From positions 62,001 through 126,000 of the forward strand of contig NZ_JACHFL010000013.1 of assembly GCF_014201875.1 (NCBI RefSeq): 64,000 nucleotides of DNA, in the 5' to 3' direction. Below are positions 7,432-19,461 of the stretch, piece after piece; within the stretch, counting starts at the first letter, position 1; each line of letters begins with the position of its first letter. The DNA comes from Deinococcus humi (GTDB lineage Bacteria; Deinococcota; Deinococci; Deinococcales; Deinococcaceae). The position numbers and the translations under genes are program-made. The notes below the pieces were generated by a model. It was not told where the DNA came from. It made no database searches and saw only the letters and a list, made by a program, of their open reading frames with translations.

Positions 7432-8501
7432 GCCACGCGCCGGCGCCGGGCGCGTGCCTGCAGTCCCCAGTACCGGCGCACCAGGTTGAGCGCCGCGTTG
7501 ACGTGGGCATCCAGGCGGTGACCGTTGGGACACGTGAACGTCGCCCCCTGCCGGATACCCAGGGTATGCGTCTGACACGCACTGCAGATCTGGCTGGTGA
7601 ACGCCGCGGGAACCCGCACCACCCGGATGCCCCGGGCGTATGCCCGCTGCGGTCCCCACGACTGGTGCCAGTCCGCGACCGCGCGCCGGCGGGCGTTAGC
7701 CGTGAAATTCCCGCGGAACCGCGCGTAGCCAATGGTCTCCAGCACCAGCGTGTTCGCCTGACGCAGCACCTGCCTGGTGAGGTCTTCCAGCGCCGCGCGC
7801 GCCGCGGCGTAGGTCAGGATCTCGGCCAGCGCCCGCACCTCGACCGGCTCGCCGGCGGGTACAGCCGGCTCAGCCAGCCTCCACGTCACCGCGTGCTGCT
7901 GGCCCCACGCCGCCGTCGCCAACGGGGCCAGCCCAATGTCCACACCGATCACCGCACGGCCCGCCAGCACGGGGCGACGCGGGGGCTGGGCGACGTACAG
8001 TACGACGAACCACTCGCCCCCCAGCTCGATCAGCCGCGTGCGGTCACGCAGCCAGGCGGTCGGCGTCCAGAGGTCGTCCACCATGTCCGCGCCGCTCGCC
8101 AGCTGGCGGCCCTGAGCGGCGGCCAGGCGCACGCCAGCCAGCCACGTCGTCTCGTCTGCCTGGGTCATCGGTGCCAGCAGGCCGGTCAGCAGCGGGTAGA
8201 CCCCCGGGTACTGGCGGTACGTCCCCAGGGATGCCCTGATGATCGAGGTGTATTCCTGCTCTGGGAGGCGATAAAACTCGCCGGTGATTGCCAGATGGCC
8301 CAACTGGAGTTCGCGGTCGTGCACCAGCTGCTGAACGCTCAGCAACTGGGCGGCGGGGCGGTAGACCTGTCCCCCGGTCATGACGTCAAGGTCTTCCTGA
8401 GTGGGCTGCAACTGGCCGCTGGCGACGGCCTGGCGGAGTTGCGCGTACGCGCTGCGGTCCACGCGGATCACGTGGTGGGTGTGGGTGGTGTCTTGGTTCA
8501 T
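7428..8501 (-). CDS. Divergent TnpB-like RuvC nuclease
   Basis: A 357-residue protein whose C-terminal half has the RuvC/zinc-finger layout of IS200/IS605-type TnpB: RuvC-I VIGVDIGLAPLAT (Asp188), RuvC-II NTLVLETIGYARF (Glu255), a zinc-ribbon-like CSAC...CPNGH (residues 306-328, last ligand a His) and RuvC-III LDAHVNAALNL (Asp331). The catalytic triad looks intact. The first 180 residues are unlike ordinary TnpB. No tnpA lies nearby and no transposon ends were noticed. AGGAG precedes the ATG at 8501. TnpB proteins are RNA-guided DNA nucleases, but guide use here is only an inference. The four-base overlap with a primase-polymerase gene is unusual. Confidence 0.7.
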   Translation of the reverse strand: MNQDTTHTHHVIRVDRSAYAQLRQAVASGQLQPTQEDLDVMTGGQVYRPAAQLLSVQQLVHDRELQLGHLAITGEFYRLPEQEYTSIIRASLGTYRQYPGVYPLLTGLLAPMTQADETTWLAGVRLAAAQGRQLASGADMVDDLWTPTAWLRDRTRLIELGGEWFVVLYVAQPPRRPVLAGRAVIGVDIGLAPLATAAWGQQHAVTWRLAEPAVPAGEPVEVRALAEILTYAAARAALEDLTRQVLRQANTLVLETIGYARFRGNFTANARRRAVADWHQSWGPQRAYARGIRVVRVPAAFTSQICSACQTHTLGIRQGATFTCPNGHRLDAHVNAALNLVRRYWGLQARARRRRVA

Positions 8502-8603
8502 TTTGCTCCTGGCTGAGGGGATGGGTGGTCGATTCTTTCCCGTTCAGTACAGGTTTTTTTTACTTTGCCCGGGTGACCCTCTCTCTCCTGGTTACGGTGA
8601 GGT

Positions 8604-9344
8604 ATGTCCCTCTCTCTTCCCACCGGCGTGGCGCTCACGGTGCTGCTCGATGTCGCGCATGCCGGCGCGCTGACCGCCGCCGCCGTCACCTGCCGGCACG
8701 GCCCCTGCCCCAACTGGGATGCCCTGATCACTGACGGGCTGCTCACGTCGCTGGCCACAGTGCGCGGCGCGGTGCTGGTGCTCAGTCCCACGGGTCACGC
8801 GCTGCTGCAGGCCCATGGGCTCGGCCCCCATGACCGCGTAAGTGGCGTCGAGCGCGCGGTGGACCGCAGTTACCAGCAGGATGCGCTTGCCCTTCTGCAA
8901 GGCCAGGGCTACCGGGTCACATACCCCCACCGCCAGGGCGGCCCCCTGGGGCACGCGCGCGTCGTCCGGTACACCGTCGAGGTGCCGCCCGCGCAGCTCG
9001 CACAGCTGGAACACGATTGGCCCAGTCAGCCCCCACCCTTTCCGGGCCAGCCTTTCCACGAAGCGCTGGGGCGGCCCTCGGTGTACGCCACCTGCAGCCG
9101 GGGGGGACGTGGCCGCAAAGCGGTCCAGGACCTGGCCGAGCGTGTTCACCACCGGCACATCGATGATGTCTGGCGGTCCCCGCTGATCGTGTTCGTACCC
9201 GACATGACCCCGGACCTGCGCAATTACCTGCGGCGACACGCCGCGCAGCGCAACGCGAAGCTGGATCGACAGTTCGGGCCCGGCCAGCTGCACGGCGGCC
9301 GGCCCCGCTACGCCGACCTGGACGTGCGGGTGCTGCCGCTGTAG
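8604..9344 (+). CDS. Replication-relaxation-like protein with winged-helix N-terminus
   Basis: A 246-residue protein divergent from the TnpB-like gene, 102 bases away. The first 70 residues read like a winged helix: a recognition-helix region (CPNWDALITDGLL) followed by a wing and STGHALL-like end (VLVLSPTGHALLQAHGLG). The later part (RSPLIVFVPDMTPDLRNYL) resembles the nuclease-fold half of plasmid replication-relaxation proteins, though catalytic residues are not clear. TACGGT at 8593-8598 lies five bases before the ATG, so the transcript may be leaderless. A plasmid or integrative-element origin is likely; the exact role is unknown. Confidence 0.5.
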   Translation: MSLSLPTGVALTVLLDVAHAGALTAAAVTCRHGPCPNWDALITDGLLTSLATVRGAVLVLSPTGHALLQAHGLGPHDRVSGVERAVDRSYQQDALALLQGQGYRVTYPHRQGGPLGHARVVRYTVEVPPAQLAQLEHDWPSQPPPFPGQPFHEALGRPSVYATCSRGGRGRKAVQDLAERVHHRHIDDVWRSPLIVFVPDMTPDLRNYLRRHAAQRNAKLDRQFGPGQLHGGRPRYADLDVRVLPL

Positions 9345-9459
9345 TACGCCGGTGCGATCCCACGGGGACGTAAAGGTGGACACTGATGCTGCCAGTAAGC
9401 CTGATTGGCACGGATGCGGACAGCGTCGCGTTCTGCATCGGCTGACCTAAATTGAGTGC

Positions 9460-9924
9460 ATGTCCTTCTCTGAACACGTCGTAGACCTGGCCGAGTTCGA
9501 TATTTCCGGAGTGGAGTCCGGTCAACAATCAGCCTTCCACATCGTCATGCGGCGCCAAGGCAATGAAGCGCTGATTGAAGGCCGATCGGGCGTCCGTGCC
9601 GAAGGATTCAACCACTCAACCTACTTCAGTTGCTTTGGAACGCAGCAACAACTGCTTAATCTGGCAGACCTGCTGTCGAGGAAGGACGGGAACGTCGTTC
9701 AAATGAGGCCCGCTAGCCCAGAAGTTCACCCAGGCAATCACCCGATTACATTTCGGTGTCAGGCAGGGGAGATAAATCTCAGGCGACTTGATATTGAATC
9801 TTCCTTCGCAACAGATCACGTCCACAAGATCACGCTGAAAGATTTGTGGGACCGGAAATTGCCTGCCAGTCAAGCGGTTGAATACTTCGCGCAACGCCTG
9901 AACGATCTCCTCAAAGACTTCTAA
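9460..9924 (+). CDS. Hypothetical protein, 154 residues
   Basis: An unrecognised soluble protein. It is less GC rich than its neighbours and uses more AT-ending codons, which suggests a different origin. There is no signal peptide, membrane helix or known motif; hydrophobic and polar residues alternate (HIVMRRQGNEALIEGR, HPITFRCQAGEINL), suggesting beta structure, and the C-terminus is helical (ASQAVEYFAQRLNDLLKDF). A TAAATT box at 9448-9453 sits six bases before the ATG and no Shine-Dalgarno sequence is present, which supports a leaderless start at 9460. It stands alone between two replication-relaxation-like genes. Confidence 0.55.
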   Translation: MSFSEHVVDLAEFDISGVESGQQSAFHIVMRRQGNEALIEGRSGVRAEGFNHSTYFSCFGTQQQLLNLADLLSRKDGNVVQMRPASPEVHPGNHPITFRCQAGEINLRRLDIESSFATDHVHKITLKDLWDRKLPASQAVEYFAQRLNDLLKDF

Positions 9925-10027
9925 CACAGTCTCAAGCGATTAAATCCAATGTGCGAATAGGGATACAAGCGTTCCAGACAAGCCTTTTGACTCTCAAAAA
10001 TCTGTTGACCATGTAATCGTGCATCCG

Positions 10028-10741
10028 TCAGAGCGCGCGGTGCGCGAATAGCGACTTGGTGTGGCAGCGGCGGCCGGGGCGATAGGGATCACGCTCCGAC
10101 CAGTAGTCCACGAACAGCGCCGCACCCGACACCACGCCCGGCAACTCGTCGTCGTCGCGCATTCTCTGCATCTCGCGGACGATGGGCCGGACCAGACCAT
10201 GTACGCTCGTCACCCACACAATGTGCCGGTAGCCCTGCTGGGCGAAGCCCATCATTTTCTCAATCTTGCGGTTGCGCGGGTAGCCGGCGTCCATCTCCAC
10301 CGCCCAGTCGTCGCCAGGCCCCACCGGGCTCAGAATCGCCGCGTCGGGCAGATGCCCACTCCGCCCCGCGTCGCGGCTGCCCTGCTGGCGCTCTTCGGGC
10401 TGCACCAGGCGCCACTCATGGTGCTGGGTGAGGCCGGTGACCTGCAGAATGTTGGGATCACCCACCCGCAGCCAGGCCTCGGCCAGGCCGGCGAGGTGGC
10501 CCAGTTCCGCCGGCGTGTGCCGGCTCAGGATAGATTCGTCCAAAGCGACGAAAGTCAAATCCACCTGGCTGGCCTGTTGGGTGCTGCGCGTGGCAACCGT
10601 GTAGGTCCGCTGGGGCAGCGTGAGGGGGCGGCTCAGGGGCATCAGGTCATGCCGCCGGAGCTGGACGGTAGTCATGACCTGGGTCACGCCGAGAATCTCG
10701 CGCATATCACGTTTGCGGGTTGCGCCGTGGATGAATGTCAT
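10028..10741 (-). CDS. Replication-relaxation-like protein, nuclease-fold domain
   Basis: A 237-residue protein. The C-terminal half contains PDAAILSPV, then WAVEMDAGYPRNRKIEKMM and YRHIVWVTS, the order of elements seen in plasmid replication-relaxation proteins: a PD motif, an acidic residue pair in a beta strand (Glu-x-Asp) and a following helix with Arg/Lys. The N-terminal part (MREILGVTQVMTTVQLRRH) may be a remnant winged helix with a switched order. The start ATG at 10741 has no clear ribosome binding site. Together with the gene at 8604 it suggests remains of a plasmid or conjugative element. Confidence 0.55.
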   Translation of the reverse strand: MTFIHGATRKRDMREILGVTQVMTTVQLRRHDLMPLSRPLTLPQRTYTVATRSTQQASQVDLTFVALDESILSRHTPAELGHLAGLAEAWLRVGDPNILQVTGLTQHHEWRLVQPEERQQGSRDAGRSGHLPDAAILSPVGPGDDWAVEMDAGYPRNRKIEKMMGFAQQGYRHIVWVTSVHGLVRPIVREMQRMRDDDELPGVVSGAALFVDYWSERDPYRPGRRCHTKSLFAHRAL

Positions 10742-10910
10742 GCCCTAGCGTCCCTGCCAGGGGGCTGGTCACCCAGGCGAAGGCAATGTCCCTGACGTCC
10801 GTCCCGTCAGCGCCGCTGCGCCCCGTGCTGGAGTACTCCCGGGCGTTGTGCGCCGCAGCCTCCCTCCTGGGTCTGATTATGAATTTGCAGCACAAATCCG
10901 TCATGTGTCG

Positions 10911-10942
10911 CAGGCCGGGTCCCCAGTCGGGGGCCCGGCCTG
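10911..10942. repeat. Strong 14-bp hairpin between divergent genes
   Basis: CAGGCCGGGTCCCC pairs with GGGGGCCCGGCCTG around the loop AGTC, with one T-G wobble. It lies in a 286-base spacer between two divergent genes, so it is not an ordinary terminator for either. It may be a regulatory hairpin, a terminator of antisense transcription or a replication/transfer-type DNA hairpin. Nothing else clear is seen in the spacer except a small inverted repeat TTTG-CAGCA-CAAA near 10884-10896. Confidence 0.45.
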
Positions 10943-11027
10943 TCCAGCCCGCGCCGCTGGACAACACCACCAGCCCAGAGCAGGACGCGGCCGGGTGGAC
11001 CGCAGACCCTCCAGTTACGGTCAGGGC

Positions 11028-11534
11028 ATGATTCGATCAGAATTGGCCGAGATCCTCGGCGTGAATCCGTCCGTCGTCCGCAAATGGTTGCTCACCTATT
11101 CTGACCTCACGGGGCAGACCATCGAGACGCGGCTCGACAGCCAGACCGTGACCGACATGCAGAGCGCCCGGGCGTTGGCTCTGGCGCAACCCGGCATGGC
11201 CTTCCGTGAAGCCCTGGAGCGCGTGCTGGGCACGTACACCGCACCGGTCCCGCCGGCCAGCGTGGTTGAGCTGATGGGCCGCCTCGAGACGCTGGACACG
11301 GCGCTCGCGCGCGTGGAGGACGGCCAGGACGAGTTGCAGGCCAGTCAGGGGACGATGGCTGAGCAGCTGGAACGGATGGCTGAGCAGGTGGAGACCGTGA
11401 CCGCGCAGCTGGAAACAATTACGGAGTATCTCCGCAAAATTTTCACCCGCCGCACTGGCACCGGTGGCACCGCTGATTCGGCCCTCGCCGGCAACGAGCC
11501 TGTCCGGCCGGCTGAGCAGGCTCTGGATCGCTGA
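11028..11534 (+). CDS. DNA-binding coiled-coil protein, KfrA/MerR-like
   Basis: A 168-residue protein. The N-terminus has a MerR-like helix-turn-helix (IRSELAEILGVNPSVVRKWL, residues 2-21). From about residue 85 there is a long heptad-rich coiled coil (ELMGRLETLDTALARVED, ERMAEQVETVTAQLETITEY). This layout is that of KfrA-like plasmid proteins, which bind DNA and help partition or regulate replication. TACGGT at 11016-11021 is six bases before the ATG, so the start at 11028 is supported as leaderless; a longer frame upstream has no such signal. It fits the plasmid-like nature of this stretch. The 255 bases after it hold no gene I can see. Confidence 0.6.
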   Translation: MIRSELAEILGVNPSVVRKWLLTYSDLTGQTIETRLDSQTVTDMQSARALALAQPGMAFREALERVLGTYTAPVPPASVVELMGRLETLDTALARVEDGQDELQASQGTMAEQLERMAEQVETVTAQLETITEYLRKIFTRRTGTGGTADSALAGNEPVRPAEQALDR

Positions 11535-11789
11535 GCAAAGCGCCGCCAGCTCCTTCCTCGCTGTCTGGAAGGAGCGGGGATCTGGGCATCTTATATTGAT
11601 GCCGTCTCAATTCGACAACGGAAGTTACGGAAATTCGTTCGAGATGAGCGCCTGTGATCCACGACCCCCGCTGACCCCAGCGGTGCCAAGTTCGGACGAG
11701 ATCAATAATGATCGTTCCGCCTTTAACCAAAGAAAAAAGCCCCACACTACGTGGTGCGATCTTCTTGCCACACGACAGGCGTGACTCCC

Positions 11790-12259
<470 letters not shown>

Positions 12260-12263
<4 letters not shown>

Positions 12264-12835
12264 GCCATCACCGCCATGAAGAGGGGGAGGAGGACGTTCG
12301 CGCTCAGGATGCCGCCGACGAAAAAGGACACCGTGGCGATCAGCGAGGGGACTTGCAGGGTGGAGAGGCCCGTGATGGCATGCCCCGAGGTGCAGCCACC
12401 CCCGTACCGGGTGCCGAAGCCCACCAGCAGGCCGGAGACGGCCAACAGCAGCCACACGCCGGGATTGGAGAGGTCAGTCAGCTCCGCCGGGACCAGACCA
12501 GGACGAAGCTGCACGCCCAACTCCTGCACCGACTGCGCGCCGGCAGCACTCAGGCGGGTGGGTTCCGGGTTGGCCAGCAGGGCACCAGCCACGATCCCAC
12601 CCAGGATCAGTCCGCCCGCGAACATCAGATTCCAGCGTTCTTTGCGCCAGTCGTAGCGGAAAAAGCCGGGCTTGATGGCATCGGGCAGCAGGATGGCGCA
12701 GGCATGCCGCAGGTTGGCAGAGATCCCGAAGCCCTTGTTGCCGAGCCACAACAGCAGCGGGACAGTCAGGCCGATCAGGGGCCCCCCCACGTACCAGGGC
12801 AGCGGGGAACGGAGTGCGGTGAGCAGGTCGATCAT
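12260..12835 (-). CDS. YeeE/YedE family sulfur transporter
   Basis: A 191-residue integral membrane protein of the YeeE/YedE family. The signature [16 protein letters not shown] (near residues 146-161) carries the cysteine thought to handle sulfur compounds in the family. Other helices are [37 protein letters not shown] and [18 protein letters not shown]. It starts at ATG 12835 after a GAGGT ribosome binding site and is coupled to the DUF6691 half downstream. In sulfide-detoxification clusters such pairs accompany CstB and rhodanese genes, as here. Direction and exact substrate are not known. Confidence 0.88.
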
Positions 12836-12902
12836 GGCAATACCTCGGGAGAACAAAACCCGGACTGAGACTTGCTCCAGGCCGGGACGTGGGGGAGGAC
12901 GG

Positions 12903-13709
12903 TCAGGGGGCTGGGGGGAGGGCCGCATGCGCGGTTACCGGGGGCGACAGCAGGCGGGGCACATTGGTGGCGAGCACGTACGCGCCCATCACCACCAGGA
13001 AGATGCCGAAGCCGCGGCGCAGCGCGGGGCCGCGGATCTTCGTGCCGATCCGCGTGCCGAGCGCGCTGCCCAGGATGCCGATCGCGGCGAAGGTGCCGAT
13101 AAGCGTCCAATGCAGGTGTGTCTCCCCGGCCAGGGCGTGCTTGAGAAAGCCTGTGGCGGAATTCAGGGTGATGATCACCAGGCTGGTGCCCACCGCGAGC
13201 TCGATCGGCAGACCGCCCAGGAAAACCAGCGCGGGGATGATCAGAAAGCCCCCGCCCACACCGACCAGGCCGGTCAGGATGCCCACGCCCAGGCCCTGCC
13301 CGGCGGACGCCAGGATGCCTGTCCAGCCCGGGGCAGGGGGACGCGGCGCCTGGCCCGCCACGGGGGGCCGCAGCATAAAGATCGCGGCGAGCAGCATCAC
13401 GACGGCGAAGATGGACAGCTGGACGACCCCCGGGACAAAGTGGCTGAGCGTGGTGCCGAGCACCGTACCAAGCACGCCAGGGACGCCGAACACCAGAACG
13501 CTGCGCCACGCGACCCGTCCGGCGCGGGCGTGGGGGATCAGGCCCACCATGCTGATCGCGCCGACGATGACGAGACTCTCGGTGATCGCCAGCTTGGCCG
13601 GTTCACCGACGAGGTACACCAGCACCGGCACGGTCAGGATGCTGCCGCCGGAACCGAGCAGTCCCAGCGACAGGCCGATCAGGATCGCCCCGATCCAGGC
13701 AAAGATCAC
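12903..13709 (-). CDS. Sulfite exporter TauE/SafE family protein
   Basis: A 268-residue membrane protein with eight predicted helices in the two-fold repeated TauE/SafE pattern. The first repeat has [20 protein letters not shown] and the second has [20 protein letters not shown], the two glycine-rich conserved loops of the family. It probably exports sulfite, thiosulfate or a related anion formed during persulfide oxidation by the neighbouring CstB-like enzyme. The GTG start at 13709 overlaps the rhodanese stop by four bases, so the two are translated together. Confidence 0.9.
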   Translation of the reverse strand: MIFAWIGAILIGLSLGLLGSGGSILTVPVLVYLVGEPAKLAITESLVIVGAISMVGLIPHARAGRVAWRSVLVFGVPGVLGTVLGTTLSHFVPGVVQLSIFAVVMLLAAIFMLRPPVAGQAPRPPAPGWTGILASAGQGLGVGILTGLVGVGGGFLIIPALVFLGGLPIELAVGTSLVIITLNSATGFLKHALAGETHLHWTLIGTFAAIGILGSALGTRIGTKIRGPALRRGFGIFLVVMGAYVLATNVPRLLSPPVTAHAALPPAP

Positions 13710-14023
13710 GGCTGGGTGCCGGGCTTCACCTCGCGGCCCTCACGCATCCAGCCCAGGGTGCCGCCCGAGAGGTTCATCACGCCCGTTACGCCCTGCGCGT
13801 CCAGATACGCGGCGGCCTGGGCGCTGCGACCGCCACTCAGGCACACGATCACGGCGGGGGCGGTGATCTCGCCCACGCGTGCGGGCAGATCGGACAGGGG
13901 AATGTTGATCGCGCCGGGGATATGGCCCTGCTCGTACTCGTCGATCTCGCGGACGTCGTACAGGGTGGCTCCCTCGCGGAGTCTGGGTTCGAGTTCAGCG
14001 GTAAAGATGTCTTGGTAGCTCAT
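13706..14023 (-). CDS. Single-domain rhodanese sulfurtransferase
   Basis: A 105-residue rhodanese. It contains the conserved [20 protein letters not shown] segment (residues 21-40) and the active-site loop CLSGGRS with Cys61, which carries the persulfide. Such small rhodaneses move sulfane sulfur between glutathione or protein persulfides and thiosulfate. It lies between the CstB-like gene and the TauE-like exporter in the same operon, which fits a role in sulfide or persulfide detoxification. The ribosome binding site AGGAG precedes the ATG at 14023. Confidence 0.92.
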   Translation of the reverse strand: MSYQDIFTAELEPRLREGATLYDVREIDEYEQGHIPGAINIPLSDLPARVGEITAPAVIVCLSGGRSAQAAAYLDAQGVTGVMNLSGGTLGWMREGREVKPGTQP

Positions 14024-14045
14024 GTCTTCGTCTCCTGGGGAGCAT

Positions 14046-14180
14046 TCAGTTTCTGGATGTTGTGGGCAGACCTGCGCCGCGCCATGCAGCGATGCCGCCG
14101 CCGAGATTGCGGGCGTCCAGGCCAGCGGTCGTAAGAATCCGGGTCGCCTGGGCGCTGCGCAGACCGCTGGCGCACCATGG
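14046..14180 (-). pseudogene. C-terminal fragment of a rhodanese
   Basis: An open stretch without its own start reads PWCASGLRSAQATRILTTAG then LDARNLGGGIAAWRGAGLP, which is the active-site loop and last helices of a rhodanese domain (Cys-x-x-Gly-x-Arg-Ser, then GGxxAW). It begins directly after the stop of the CstB-like gene in another frame and ends before the intact rhodanese gene. It looks like the remnant of a deleted or frameshifted rhodanese copy. Translation is unlikely because no start signal lies at its edge. Confidence 0.65.
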
Positions 14181-14182
14181 GC

Positions 14183-15577
<1,395 letters not shown>

Positions 15578-15583
15578 GCCTAG

Positions 15584-15632
15584 AGCGTATACCCCCCTCC
15601 CCTATCCTGTCAAATACCCCGGGGGGTATACT
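15584..15632. promoter_or_regulatory. CstR/CsoR-family operators in the cstB-cstR divergent promoter
   Basis: Two copies of the ATACCCC...GGGGTAT type element known for CsoR-family repressors lie here: ATACCCCGGGGGGTAT at 15614-15629 and ATACCCCCCTCCCCTAT at 15589-15605. The first overlaps the TATACT -10 box of cstR (15627-15632) and the second abuts the -10 box of cstB, so binding of the repressor would block both genes. Confidence 0.75.
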
Positions 15633-15638
15633 GGCCGC

Positions 15639-15905
15639 ATGACTGCGACGATGCCCATCAGTGACCGTGAAGCTGAGAAGACGAAGATTCTCAACCGTCT
15701 GCGCCGCCTGGAAGGGCAGGTTCGGGGATTGCAGAAGATGGTGGAGGAAGAAAAGGATTGCGTGGAGGTGATGACGCTCTATGCCAGCGTCAGAAGTGCG
15801 CTTGAGTCCACTGGCGACGTGATTCTGGAGACCTACGTGGAGATGTGCCAGGCCCGCGAGGAAAAGCCTGCCAATCTCGTGAAGCTGCTCAAGCTCGCTC
15901 GGTAA
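15639..15905 (+). CDS. cstR: CsoR-family persulfide sensor, CstR type
   Basis: An 88-residue all-helical repressor. Conserved LRRLEGQVRGLQKMVEEEKDC is present. Of the copper ligands of CsoR (Cys-His-Cys), only the cysteines remain: Cys41 and Cys70, with Tyr66 at the His position. This is the pattern of persulfide-sensing CstR, which forms a Cys-Cys polysulfide link and leaves DNA. Context agrees: it is divergent from cstB and overlaps its operator. TATACT at 15627-15632 lies six bases before the ATG, supporting a leaderless start at 15639 rather than a longer form. No His ligand means a copper role is unlikely. Confidence 0.85.
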   Translation: MTATMPISDREAEKTKILNRLRRLEGQVRGLQKMVEEEKDCVEVMTLYASVRSALESTGDVILETYVEMCQAREEKPANLVKLLKLAR

Positions 15906-15989
15906 GGCGAGAAGGCGGGCGGACCGGCAGTGGAGTGGTGAAGATGGTCGTTCGCTGGTCGGGCTTCCCCCTCACCGGTCGTCCGGCTG

Positions 15990-16148
15990 ATGTACAGGGG
16001 GGGACGCAGAAGGATCCTGACTGCGGCCCAGGTGAAAGACCTGCGGCAGCGCGCCGAGAAGGGCGAGTCGAAAGCCAGCCTTGCCAGAGACTTCGGGATT
16101 ACCTGGGACACGGTCTACCCATATCTCAAGACCGCGCCCGACGCATAA
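15990..16148 (+). pseudogene. Resolvase/invertase C-terminal helix-turn-helix fragment
   Basis: Fifty-two codons from ATG 15990 read like the Hin-type helix-turn-helix end of a serine recombinase: ILTAAQVKDLRQRAEKGES then ASLARDFGITWDTVYPYL. The catalytic domain is missing, so this is most likely the tail of a lost resolvase gene, though expression as a small DNA-binding protein cannot be excluded. It marks a past recombination event at the edge of the sulfur cluster. Confidence 0.55.
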
Positions 16149-16190
16149 GCGGACACCCGGCGCATACCGCGCTCTTCTGTACAACATCAA

Positions 16191-16217
16191 AGGCGGCCTC
16201 CGGGGCGCCTTCTTCTT
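16191..16217 (+). terminator. Probable intrinsic terminator
   Basis: AGGCGGCC and GGGGCGCCT form a stem with one mismatch, followed by TCTTCTTT. It would end transcription from cstR or the recombinase remnant. Confidence 0.4.
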
Positions 16218-16589
16218 TGCACCCCATGGACTGAATCTGACAAGGCCAAAATTCCAGCCCGCGAGGTCGCAAAAACGTATCGCCCCTTGACGCCACCGTG
16301 CAACAGGATTTCGCAACGCCGGAAGCCGCAATTCGTCATGTGCCGCGAAGCACCGCTTGAACCTTCGTTTCCGCAACGGTTGAATGGACTGCCCTGCCCC
16401 CTTTGTGTTGTCGAACTCTTCTGCTGTGGAGGTCGCAGTCAGAACGGGTGGCAGAGTTCCAGGCTTGAACAGCTCCCAGCCTCGCCGCCAGATGATGCTG
16501 GCCTTCCCTTTGATCCTCAGCGAAGCGTGAACCACCGAATTTTGCGTTCTACAGGCGAGCAAAGCATGCCTGACCCCTGAATGACGCAC
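16218..16589. other. Gap without recognisable gene
   Basis: About 370 bases between the recombinase remnant and the copper ATPase. Stops occur in most frames; the open stretches on both strands show no known motif, start signal or coding character. It may be degenerate mobile DNA. No repeat or terminal inverted repeat was noticed. Confidence 0.4.
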
Positions 16590-16616
16590 GGGGCGGGCCT
16601 GCCGGAGGCCCGCCCC
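16590..16616. terminator. Perfect 11-bp hairpin after the CPD-ATPase operon
   Basis: GGGGCGGGCCT pairs with AGGCCCGCCCC around GCCGG, just after the stop of the ATPase gene at 16631. A T run is lacking on the minus strand, so it may end transcription weakly or protect the mRNA 3' end. Confidence 0.6.
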
Positions 16617-16630
16617 GCTTTCAGTGCTCT

Positions 16631-19102
<2,472 letters not shown>

Positions 19103-19160
19103 GCGTCTCTCCTGCCCATCCGTTCAGCGTAGGTTGGGGCTGTTCAGACCCTGCAAAGGG

Positions 19161-19397
19161 TCAGGCCAGAAGTGCTTCGAGTTTTGGGCGCTGCTGGTCA
19201 AAGGTGCCGTAAAAGAACTGCTCGCCTACGACAGTGATCGGCGCGACGCGCACGCCGTACCGCGCCTTTGCCTCGTTCGCCACAGCGGGGACCGTCAGGT
19301 CACGCTCTTCATAGGGAATGCCGTGCTGACCAAGCCACAGGCGCAGGGCGTGGCAGTCCGGGCAGGTGGGCGTCGCGTACAGGATGACCTCTGGCAT
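19161..19397 (-). CDS. Glutaredoxin-like protein in copper operon
   Basis: A 78-residue thioredoxin-fold protein with the dithiol site CPDC (residues 12-15, in ATPTCPDCHALRLWL) and the cis-proline region VRVAPITVV. Size and sequence fit NrdH/glutaredoxin-like proteins. It sits between csoR and the CPD-ATPase, 59 bases before the latter, so it may keep thiols of copper-handling proteins reduced or bind Cu(I) itself. That role is inferred from position only. Confidence 0.85.
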   Translation of the reverse strand: MPEVILYATPTCPDCHALRLWLGQHGIPYEERDLTVPAVANEAKARYGVRVAPITVVGEQFFYGTFDQQRPKLEALLA

Positions 19398-19461
19398 GGG
19401 GAACCTCTCAAGGACAAGGGGGTGGACCCACGTCCACCCCCCGAGGATGTGCCGGGCGGGA

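Noticed and set aside
7432..7659. N-terminal extension of the primase-polymerase-like gene
   Set aside because: It is an out-of-frame reading of the TnpB-like gene; the GTG overlap at 7431 gives a family-like start.
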